Origin: Lolium rigidum
Taxonomy: Eukaryota; Streptophyta; Magnoliopsida; Poales; Poaceae
Length of the DNA: 64,000 nt
Reading direction: 5' to 3'
Assembly: GCF_022539505.1 (NCBI RefSeq)
Contig: NC_061514.1
Coordinates: 223,781,837-223,845,836, forward strand
Shown: one piece after another, positions 54,901 through 64,000 of the stretch
How positions within the stretch are numbered: position 1 is the first letter of the stretch
Layout: each line of letters opens with the position of its first letter
The notes under the pieces: generated by a model
Databases searched by the model: none
What the model was told of the DNA's origin: nothing
Seen by the model: only the letters and a program-made list of their open reading frames with translations
Program-made: the position numbers and the translations under genes

Positions 54901-57087
54901 TCACCGCCATCGTCGACTTGTTACTCCTGCGGAAGGAATTGAGTCGCCGCGCTCGGAAGCATCCGATTCGAGCTCACTTTGGCTCACAGATGGTCCGGCC
55001 ACCGTGACAATTGCTTCGCCGCCAGACCACCTCCGACCTCACCGTCGCGTCCAACACCATCACGGTGAGCCTGCGCACCTCCTGAGCTTCGTATTGCATC
55101 GAATCGTCGACCGTAGCCTCTTAGCACCGTGTGACCGTCTCCGCCGCCGCAACAAGTTCATCGCCGGCCATGCTCCGGTGGTCATTAGCGGGCGGCGCTG
55201 GTACCAAAATGCTCGCGGTGTTGTGCTGATTCGAATAAGGTACTTAGTTAGGCCGCGCAAGCCCGGGAACGGTGGCGCCGTCGCCGACATCCCGCCGGCA
55301 GTAAGCCTCCAAGCCCCTCATCGATTTTGACTTCGGTCAAACACCACGTGGCAGCCAACGTGGCGTAGGCCCACTGATCAGTGACTCTGCGGGTAGACTA
55401 GTTGGGTGCATATAGTTGTTTTCTGTTTAAATTTAAATCCAGGAAATCTTTGAAACTTTGCAAATTCATATAAAATTCATTATAACTCAGAAAAAGGTAA
55501 ATAATATATTAAAATTCTTAGAAAAGTAAACTCTATCCAATAAAAATATAAAATGAAATTTTTATTTTTAATAAAAAATTCAATTATTTAAGACTTGTTA
55601 ATTAAGCCTTTTATTTTAATTCTTAATACAATTAAAATTCGGAAATTAGGAAAACTTCTCAAATTAAATACAACCTAGTAAATAAACAAAGAAAACATTA
55701 AAAGTAATTTTCTTTATTTGCTATCTTGTTAAATCATTATTAAAGGGAGTTACACCCTGATTAATAATTACCCTAATTATTAATTGTTTAAAAAATAATA
55801 AAATGCCAAGTTCAATATTATTTTATTTACAAGTTACTAATAACTTCAACTTTAAAATGAAGTTATTAATCATAGGACTATATGGTAAATCGCAAACCCT
55901 AATTCCATATTGAATGATATTACAACCCATCATTTCATGTGAAACCTAAAACCCTAATTCAATTAGGAACCCTAGCTCCATTACTTCATATGAACCCTAA
56001 ATTGTTTCCAAACCTAAAACCCAAGTAACATGTGATCATGTTATTTCATTAGTAATCATAGATTCATAATTAGCAACTAAATGCTTGTTCAAATCCACAT
56101 AACATATGGGAACCCTATCAATACTAATTAGCATCCCATGTGTTCATCTTAGTCAAACCTAGTTCCTATCGCAAGGATCTCATCCTTAATTAACCTTAAC
56201 TAGCATCACACCATTGTGATGAACCCTAATAGTAACCATGACTAATGTTTACCTTACATACCATACTCCACTCAAACCTACCAGTGTGAGATACTTATGC
56301 ATCATCCTATTTAAGAACCAACCATTCTTTACTTAGGGAATGAAATAGCAAACCTAAACAAACTCAGCCTAATTGCTATACTTCTTATTATTTAAGAAGT
56401 ATGTTCTTCAAAAGTTATTCTTTTGAAGTAAACAGAGAATCATCATCAACCCTGCATAATAGGACATATAGAAAATAACCAGCTATCACCAGCATGGTAT
56501 ACCAACCATGATAGCAACCATGAATAATTAATTGCTTAAGTTGCTTATACTTAAGTAAAACCAATCAAGCCTAGTTGCTAATGAATCCAACTAGGTTGTG
56601 ATCCATCTAATACTTACTCCAGAAACTAGATGAAACCATAGTCAACCACAGAACCCCACCAACCTAATTATCATACTTGTTCTTTATTAAAGAACATGTT
56701 CTTCAAAAGTTATTCTTTTGAAATATATAATAAGTAACCATCAACCATGCACTATAGGACTTAAAATTGACAACTGCTCTTTACTTATGATATAACTACT
56801 ATTCCTTGGTGTGTATGATTGTTACTTTGCATTATACCACTTGCTCATGATTCTAAAACAATACAACCCTAATAAGAACCTTGTTTGTGCACCACTCTAA
56901 AAGTGCAACACACCCTAAATTAATCATTACCACTCACTAATCCTAAATCATCGGGGTTAGGTCACGCTTAGAGCGATTGCATCTCATACTTATGCATTAT
57001 TGCATCCTTGCCAATCTTTTAAACATCGTCCTTACCGGACGATGATGCTATTTCAGAATTTGGAGTTATTGCGTATCGAAGACCTGC
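51986..57087 (+). repeat. Second long, AT-rich LTR-like sequence, cut by the scaffold gap
   Basis: Starts TGTAATATCCCAGG. 52.1-54.4 kb is AT-rich without a gene. 54.5-55.35 kb is GC-rich with a TATA box at 54770 (CTATAAATA). 55.4-57.0 kb is AT-rich again. The same GC/TATA/AT layout is seen at 42389-45257. At least 18 AACCCTA motifs lie on the plus strand. A perfect 8-bp hairpin CATCGTCC-TTACC-GGACGATG is at 57024-57044. The right end is not visible. Confidence 0.5.
54770..54779 (+). promoter_or_regulatory. TATA box of the second long LTR-like sequence
   Basis: CTATAAATAC in GC-rich sequence, followed by a pyrimidine-rich region. Confidence 0.5.
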
Positions 57088-57187
57088 NNNNNNNNNNNNN
57101 NNNNNNNNNNNNNNNNNNNNNNNNNNNNNNNNNNNNNNNNNNNNNNNNNNNNNNNNNNNNNNNNNNNNNNNNNNNNNNNNNNNNNNN
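57088..57187. other. Scaffold gap, exactly 100 N
   Basis: A run of 100 N, a common placeholder for a gap of unknown size. It interrupts the RT of the LINE. Confidence 0.99.
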
Positions 57188-58595
57188 CGGAAGAAATGAG
57201 CAGGGAAGCCATCTGGCCCCAGTGCCTTAGTAGGGAACATCTGAAACAGCGCTTCCTTCACTTCGCTCTCCGTGAAAGGAGCTAGCAGTGAATCATTCAT
57301 CCTTTATGTAACCTTAGTTGGTATTGTATCGAGTACCCCCTCCATGCATGTCGTACCCTCCGAAGTGTACAGATTTTTGTAGAAAGTCGTGGTCATATTC
57401 TTCATCTCCACCTCGTCGTTCGTCACCCGACCGCAAGGCTTTTTCAGCTGTGTTATGCGGTTCTTCTTCCTTCTCCGACTCGCTCTCATATGGAAGAAAC
57501 GAGTATTTTTATCTCCCGCTGCAAGCCACCGAACCCTTGATCTCTCGCTGCCACATAATTTCCTCTCGATGGTTCGGTTCCACCAGAGCGATCCGTCACT
57601 TTGATTTCAGCGTGTGTTGGGCCTAGTCCGCAGTGTACCGCTTGCAAACGCTCCAGCTCATCCTTGAGCTTACCCAGCTCAAGTATCACATTACCAAACG
57701 TGGACTTGCCCCAACTCTTGAGATCACCCGCAAAGGATGCGAGTTTACCCCGCAAGGACTCGTAAATCCCTCGCCTCGCCGGCTCCCTTCCAAGCATCAG
57801 AGACCATCGGCGAGAAATCTTTATGTTCCTCCCACATCAATTCATATTTAAAACCCACCGGCTTCCTTCGAAGATCATCCATATAGCGCCAGTTGAGTAG
57901 GATCGGACCATGATCTGATGATGCCACTGTCAGGTTTCGGACAAAAGCCCCCGCAAAACGGTCACTCCACTCCGGTGTAGCTAGCGCCCTATCGAGACGC
58001 ACCCTACAGTATGTGCCCCCTACTACTTTCTTCTCGAAAGTCCAACTCCGGCCTTCAAATCCAAGATCTCTGAGGCCACACACGTCCACCATCTCTCGGA
58101 ACCCTGCCATTTGAGCATGACTCCTTTCTTGCACACCTACATGTTCCGATCGATGTAAAACTTCATTGAAATCCCTAGGCAAACCAAAGGTAAATTTGAT
58201 GATGACTTGATGAATTTCAACATATCCCAAGTCTTGTATCTTTCCCTTGTCTGTGCTTCCCCGTATACACACGTCAATCTCCACGGTGGCCCAACAGCCT
58301 CCGTAACAATAGTGTCAATGTGATATTGCGAATACGGTAAAATCTCGATTTTTATTCCATTGTTCCAGAAAATACCTAGCCCTCCACTACGTCCGCAGCT
58401 ACTTACAGCAAAAGAATGATCATAACCTAGTGTATGCCGTAATCCTTCTACCCTCGATCTATGCACTTGAGTTTCAATCACACATAAAATCGAGGGGGCG
58501 AAACACCTCGCGAAGTCGCGAAGCTCCTTTACTGTCGCAGCCTCGCCAAGTCCGCGGCAGTTCCATACAAAGCAACTCATTGCTGCTGGCGGCAC
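57188..58595 (-). pseudogene. LINE ORF2: endonuclease and start of RT
   Basis: The frame from MPPAAMSCFVWNCRGLGEAA (58595) is an exonuclease-endonuclease-phosphatase type domain: LCVIETQVHRSRVEGLR, GGLGIFWNNGI, then in a second frame WTFEKKVVGGTYCRVRLDRA and TVASSDHGPILLNW (the SDH motif). A linker (KSWGKSTFGNVILELGKLKD) and a further frame with FYKNLYTSEG follow. The RT start is FTESEVKEALFQMFPTKALG then PDGFPAHFF, cut by the gap. Several shifts and stops show it is inactive. Confidence 0.88.
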
Positions 58596-59376
58596 TCCTC
58601 GGAGGATCCCGCCTTATTGCCAGCATCATTCTTGGTCTTCTCCGCACCCTCCTTGTCCTTCTTCTGCCTCTTCTTGTCCTTCGGTGGTACATACTGAGGC
58701 GGTGGCGGAGGGACAGCCACCAACGCCAGATCGACCTCATCCAGGTTCAAATGCCTTTGTGCTCCTGTCTTGTCTGCACTCTTTTCAACCCCCTCCATCA
58801 GCGGCTTGAGCGGACTCGTCGCTGAGTCCTCCATCTCGTTCCCCTTACCATTATCCATGCCTGCTTCTCCTGAATTACGTTTCCGTGGTGGCATCTTTTC
58901 AAAGCTCGGCTTCTCCACCCAGACCCTCCCATCCCGTCCACCACTCGCAGAAGGGCGACTCCTGCCTCCTCCTCTCCCAGTGAACCTACCACCACGCTCC
59001 CTCATACCACCACGGCCGCCTCTTGCTCCGTCTCCAAATGGCGCAAACCCCCGGCGTACCCTCGGTGTGCTCGGGTGCCACGACGCTTCCGACACGAGCA
59101 TTCAGTTCCCAAACTGCAAATCAGTATCAGCATACTCCCCCGTCCCACACATCATGTGTTCATGACCCATCTTGCCACAGAAATTGCAAAACTTGGGTAG
59201 CTTCTCATACTTCACCACAAACATCATGCTCTCACATCCCTCCGGTGTAAACGAGACCACCCTAGGGAGAGATTTATCCGCAGTCAACTTGACACGAGCT
59301 CTGTGGAAATCTCCATTGCCGAAGGACACCACCTTCGCTTCCACCCGATCAACTTCACCAACCCTAGCCGCCAACT
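58577..59376 (-). pseudogene. LINE ORF1, C-terminal part
   Basis: LAARVGEVDRVEAKVVSFGN, then FVVKYEKLPKFCNFCGKMGH with the knuckle C-x2-C-x4-H-x4-C. An in-frame stop at 59102-59104 is followed by a basic, Gly/Arg-rich tail (GDGARGGRGGMRERGGRFTG) ending at 58577, overlapping the ORF2 start. The N-terminal part is missing. It likely bound RNA. Confidence 0.85.
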
Positions 59377-60369
59377 CTGCAATAAAACCAAGCAATGTGT
59401 AAAAATAAAGCAAACTGCATAAGAATGACGAGTGTTATACCCCACACATTTCAGAAACCTCAATGTACCATTTCTAGAATCTTGCTACATCATCATCCTG
59501 TCGCTATATCTGTGGTCGTCGAACATAATATTATATCCACATACAGATCTCTCTCCTAAAAATTAAGGTAGACAATTCCAATTCATACATCAATGAATGA
59601 CTTTGCTGGTTGGTCCACGGTTGGTTAAACGCCCATAGTGGTTTGTGAAATTTGTGGGATTATCATATCTTAAGGGGAAAATTTAGCAAACCATAACAGT
59701 GAGTGCTCAGGTGGGAAATTCAGTAATCAATGAATAAACACGGCGAGAGCTCACATGAGAAATTCAGCAACCTAAGAACCAGGAATTCAGAATGAGGAGA
59801 GCTCACATGATCAATTCAGCAAGCCATTCTACATCTATTAGATAGCTGAACGCACATGCACATCGGAGACAATTACCAGATCCACCAATTTCTCGTACCT
59901 TGCCTTCCCCTTAGCCATAGCCTGCACGAATCAAATTGCAGCCAATCAGAATCGAGCCAAGACACAGGGATGGATACTATGCTAGAAAAACAAGCAAACT
60001 TACGGACCAGGGGCTGATCATACCACGAACTTGCCTAAGCCCTTGCATGCCGAAGAAGATGTTAACCCGCTTGGTTGCTTGTGGCCGTCTTCAGCGATAG
60101 CGTCGACCTTCACAATCGGCGGGTGCTTGGGCAGCGCGCTCCGTACGGATTGCAACCATAAGCGGGCCGAGCACCGGGATCGAGATGGAGGTCGCTACCC
60201 ATGGTTCCGGTGAGGTCCCGTCAGGCCGGCGGCTGACCCTGCGGCGCACCAGGCCGGTGGCTTCCCTTGCGTGGCGCGCCAGGATCTCCTACATGGGCTC
60301 GGTCGTCTTCTCTTCTGCTTGAGGGGGGAATTCCGACGACGTGAAGACAGTTGGATGGATTGTGGAGTC
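59377..60369 (-). pseudogene. Remnant of a host gene or gene fragment with exon-intron signals
   Basis: Minus strand. Putative exon end GGTCC/GTAAGTTTG at 60004. A short exon 59877-59921 is bounded by TTCGTGCAG and GTAATTG and encodes AMAKGKARYEKLVDL. Then comes an intron-like AT-rich stretch ending TTTTATTGCAG at 59377, exactly where LINE ORF1 homology begins. The first exon region (60004-60369) is GC-rich but has no frame I can follow without stops. The product is not recognised. Confidence 0.4.
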
Positions 60370-61766
60370 TGATACGTCCAAAACGTATCTACTTTCCCGA
60401 ACACTTTTGCTATTGTTTTGCCTCTAATTTGTGTATTTTGGATGCAACTAACACGGACTAACGCTGTTTTCAGCAGAACTGTTCTGGTGTCTCGTTTTTG
60501 TGCAGAAATCCAACTTTCGGTGAAAAACCTCGGGATTTTGACGAAAGGGCCTATTTTCCCGGAATAATGACGTAGCCGAAGGACAATTGAAGTGGAGGCC
60601 CGAGGGCCCCACACCACATGGCGGCGCGGCCCAGGGGGGGCCCGCGCGGCCATGTGGTGTGGCCCCTCGGCTGGCCTCCGACGCCCCCCTTCGGACTACT
60701 TATTCGCCTCGACCTAAAAACGCACGGAGAGAAGTCGAAGTCGCCAGAAACCCTCCAGAACGCCGCCACATCGCGAAACTCCGTCGCGGGAGCCAGAAGT
60801 CTCCGTTCTGGCACTCCGCCGGACGGGGAATTGGAGGAGATCATCACCGCCATCACCGCCAACGCCTCTCCATCAACCAGCAATGTTTCCCCCATCCATG
60901 TGTGAGTAATTCCCCCGCTCGTAGGCCGAAGGGGATGGTAGGGATTGGATGAGATTGGTCATGTAATAGCATAAGATTGTTAGGGCATAGTGCCTAGTGT
61001 CCGTAGATGGTACTTTTATGATATTGTTGCAACTTGTTATGCTTAATGCTTGTCACTAGGGCCCGAGTGCCATGATCTCAGATCTGAACATGTTATTGTT
61101 TCATGAAGATATTCGTTGTTTATGATCTTACCTGCAAGTTGTATACACATGTCGTTGTCCGGAACCAATGGCCCCGAAGTGACAGAAATCGGGACAACCG
61201 GAGGGGATGGTAGCGATGTGAGGATCACATGTGTTCACGGAGTTTTAATGCTTTGCTCCGGTACTCTATTAAAAGGAGTACCTTAATATCCAGTAGTTTC
61301 CCTTGAGGCCCTGCTGCCACCGGCTGGTAGGACAAAAGATGTTGTGCAAGTTTCTCATTGCGAGCACGTACGACTATAATTGGAACACATGCCTATTGAT
61401 TGATTAGTACTTGGATACCGTTTTATTATTATCCGCAAATGCCCTGCTATGATTGTTACATGAGTTTCTCTCATCCATGCAACGCCCGTCATCCGTCCCC
61501 GTGCCTACGTATTTTAATCCTGCTGTTTACTATAATCACTACCGCTGTCTTTGTTACTCGCCGTCGTTATTTCACTATCGCTATCTGCTATAAAACCGTT
61601 ACTACCGATAAACTCTTGCGAGCAAGTCTCGTTTCCAGTGCAGCTGAATTGACAACTCCGTCGTTAAGGCTTTCAAGTATTCTTTGTCTCCCCTTGTGTC
61701 GAATCAATAAATTGGGTAATACTTTCCTCGAAGACTGTTGCGATCCCCTATACTTGTGGTTCATCA
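60370..61766 (+). repeat. Element I 5' LTR (1397 bp)
   Basis: TGATACGTCCAAAACG...TTGTGGTTCATCA. Contains the strong inverted repeat at 60602-60665. No other LTR copy in the window to confirm the exact end. Confidence 0.85.
60602..60665. repeat. Long GC-rich inverted repeat in the element I LTR
   Basis: The arms GGCCCCACACCACATGGC... and ...GGCCATGTGGTGTGGCCCC pair over about 25 bp around a G-rich loop. Confidence 0.85.
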
Positions 61767-61777
61767 AGACTATTTTC

Positions 61778-61795
61778 TGGCGCCGTTGCCGGGGA
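61778..61795 (+). other. Element I primer binding site
   Basis: TGGCGCCGTTGCCGGGGA, complementary to the tRNA-Asp 3' end, the primer used by Athila-type elements. Confidence 0.88.
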
Positions 61796-61853
61796 GCATA
61801 GCTTTATTTGGAAGTTCACTTGGATTAATATTGTTCGCTGCAAATTCTCCATC

Positions 61854-64000
61854 ATGGGTAAACCTCGCGATACTAAGGTCGCCATATTACCATCCACTAC
61901 AAGAAAAGGTACAACTCCGAGTACCTCGCTGCTCTTGATTCACCATCCGTGATTGATAAACTTGTTTCACCGCCACATGCTTCAAATGCCGGTACTTCGC
62001 TGAATCTGAAAACTCTCATAATACCGATAATATTTCGCTGTGCTTGATGATAGTGGTTCATTGGGAACTTTTCTAGATGCTTCAATTGCTAGATCTAGAC
62101 AAATAGAAAATACCGAAACTCCCGATGCTACTACACCTGTTAATTCACCCGAACTTGAATACTCTAGTGATGATCTTGATGAAGATTATGTGGAACTTGA
62201 TGATGATTTTATTGAAAAATGCCATGCTACTACCGATGCAAGAAAAATTAAAAAGTTGCTTGCAGAACATACCGTTAGATATAAAACTGTCTCCTGATCC
62301 TAAATTTGCCACATCTCCTATAAACATTAAGGATAAAGATTATGATTTTTCTCTTGATCTATCTCATATAGCTATTGTTGAGAAAACACCCTTTTGTGGT
62401 ACTGAAAAAGAAAGTGATGTTGAACACATGACTGAGTTATCTACTTTGAGTAGCTTGTTTTCTGATGATATTAAGAAGCGTACTTACTTTGTTGCTAAAA
62501 TCTTTCCATTCTCATTAAAGGATGACGCTAAAACTTGGTATAATAGTTTGCCACCTGGTTCTATTAAAAGTCCAAAAGAATTACTTGCTGTTTTCTTTCG
62601 GAAATACTTTCCCGCTAGTGCTCAACATGCTGCTTTGCGTAGAGTTTATAATTTTGATCAAGGAGATGAAGAGAAATTGCCTGAGGCTTGGGCGAGATTT
62701 TGCTCTCTTATTAGAGCTCCGCCTGACCATGATTTAGAAAAGCATGATTTACTTGATATATTTTATAGTGGACTAACCATTGAGTCTAGGGCATACCTGG
62801 ATAGTTGTGCTGGTTGTGTTTTCAGAAAAGAACTCCGCACGTACGTCGAAGAATTATTGGCTAAAATAGGCCGGAATTATGATGATTGGAATACGCCTGA
62901 ACCAACTCCAACGCCAATAGTGAAGAAGAGGGGTTTAATTAAATTGAATGATGAAGATATGAGGGAAGCCAAGAAGTCTCTCAAGGAGAAAGGTATTAAA
63001 TCTGAAGATGTGAAGAATCTACCTCCTATAGAAGATATATGTGAGATAACTCCCCTTCATCCATGATTGAGGTAAACTCCCTTCAACGCTTTACTAGGGA
63101 AGATATTCCGTATTCAAAACCTCCTCGCGCAATGCTTAGATGAGTTTGATAATTATATTGTTAAGCAAGAAAATTTTAATATGAGAGTAGAGAATCATCT
63201 AATGGAAAATTCTCAAGCTATTAGTCAATTGCATGATATTGTGGAGAGAACCTCCAATGATGTTAAGATGCTTGTTAAACATTTTCATATGATTCAAACT
63301 CAAATTGATCAACTCACTAAAGTGCAAAATGACTTGTTAGGAAATAATGCTAAAGAAAAACAAGCTTATGAAGTAACAACTAGAGGTGGTGTCTCAACCC
63401 AGGATCCTCTATATCCTGAAGGGCATCCCAAAAGAATTGAACAAGATTCTCAACGCATTGAACCTAGAGCTCATTCTAAGAAAAAGAAGAAGAAACATAA
63501 AAATGTTGTAGAATCCTCTGAACCTGTTAATGATCCCGATAGTATTTCTATTTCGATGCTTGAAACCGAAAGTGGTAATGAACATGATAATAGTGAAGAT
63601 AATGATAAGAATGATACTCCCGATAAAGAAGAGGTTGAAAAAGAACCCGAAAAGCATGCTAAAAATAAAAAGTATACTAAAGAAGATTTTATTGCTGAGA
63701 AACATGGTAATGAAAGAGAACCTTGGGTGCAAAAGCCAATGCCTTTTCCTGCTAAGAAACTAAAATCAAAGGAAGAAGAACACTATAATAAATTTTGTGA
63801 TTGGATGAAACCTTTATTCTTGCAAATCCCTTTGAGTGATGCTATTAAATTGCCTCCTTATTCAAAGTATATGAAAGACATTGTTACTAACAAAAGGAAA
63901 ATCCCCAATGAGGAAATTTCCACTATGCTTGCTAATTACTCTTTCAATGGCAAAGTTCCAAAGAAATTGGGCGACCCGGTATACCTACTATTCCTTGTTC
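61854..64000 (+). pseudogene. Athila-type gag, frameshifted, open at window end
   Basis: ATG at 61854 (MGKPRDTKVAILP), shifted soon after. From 62125 a long frame holds the gag core: KIFPFSLKDDAKTWYNSLPP, LLAVFFRKYFPASAQHAALR, LPEAWARFCSLIRAPPDHDL, LLDIFYSGLTIESRAYLDSC. A one-base loss near 63061 (PLHP/MIEVNSLQRF) and a one-base gain near 63138 restore the frame. It then runs to the window end through a Lys/Glu-rich region and WMKPLFLQIPLSDAIKLPPY, which leads to the protease in intact relatives. It would form the capsid; this copy is broken. Confidence 0.88.

Larger units (their letters stand above)
57188..59376 (-). mobile_element. 5'-truncated L1-type LINE retrotransposon
   Basis: On the minus strand the C-terminal part of ORF1 (zinc knuckle) is followed by ORF2 endonuclease and the start of RT, then the gap. 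The 3' end and poly(A) are not in the visible sequence. The 5' end is abrupt at 59376, next to intron-like sequence. Confidence 0.88.
60370..64000 (+). mobile_element. Element I: Athila-like Gypsy retrotransposon, 5' part
   Basis: LTR (60370-61766), primer site matching tRNA-Asp, and an Athila-type gag running off the window. The left flank GAGTC would be the TSD. The right end is outside. Confidence 0.9.

Noticed and set aside
57000..57300. Reading frames spanning the N run
   Set aside because: They cross a gap of unknown length; only the minus-strand LINE RT residues right of the gap are real.
61893..61910. CACTACAAGAAAAG-like sequence
   Set aside because: Resembles a CACTA terminus but lies in the gag start of element I with no second terminus or TSD.

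Overview
The window is repeat-dense plant nuclear DNA, most likely from a grass and probably Pooideae/Triticeae. The evidence is nested LTR retrotransposons with 5-bp target-site duplications (TSDs), a CACTA-type terminus, an L1-type LINE, an Athila-type Gypsy element and a 136-bp satellite. No complete host gene was found. The only candidate host sequence is a decayed exon-intron remnant at about 59.38-60.37 kb. One scaffold gap of 100 N lies at 57088-57187.

Layout: 1-6413 is a minus-strand non-autonomous Gypsy element (A) whose 3' LTR leaves the window. 6414-7298, 14305-14569, 33463-34534 and 35601-35827 are pieces of one satellite array that was split by insertions: A, a plus-strand gag-only element (B, 7299-14304, TSD GGGTC), an autonomous gag-pol element (C, 14570-33462, TSD TAGGG) and a solo LTR (34535-35600, TSD AGGCA). 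Element C itself contains H (17623-23263, TSD AGACC) and D (24553-29282, TSD GTTGG). 35828-37002 is a CACTA end joined to an A-like fragment. 37003-41421 is element E, a relative of D, and 41422-42388 is a solo LTR (F) with mismatched flanks. 42389-51938 is part of a long non-coding LTR carrying element G (45258-50721, TSD GTACT). 51986-57087 is a second long AT-rich LTR-like sequence. 57188-59376 is a 5'-truncated LINE, and 60370-64000 is the 5' part of an Athila-like element.

A, C, D, E, G and H form one interacting population. C supplies gag, protease, reverse transcriptase, RNase H and integrase. The others lack pol. They keep LTR ends (TGATG..TCA) and tRNA-iMet-like primer sites that C-type proteins could use, and they carry their own ORFs with a shared unknown C-terminal domain. 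Four of them share a leader intron candidate of 764-780 nt. In this group the main ORF continues through the polypurine tract into the 3' LTR, so the LTR encodes a conserved tail. The integrase has no visible chromodomain, and the tail resembles what is described for CRM-type (centromeric) chromoviruses.

Most notable points: G has two different LTR families at its ends yet a perfect TSD. A has a 1,113-codon frame that stays open to the window edge. Two kinds of GC-rich palindromic repeat modules swap between families. D has LTRs more diverged than those of its host element C.
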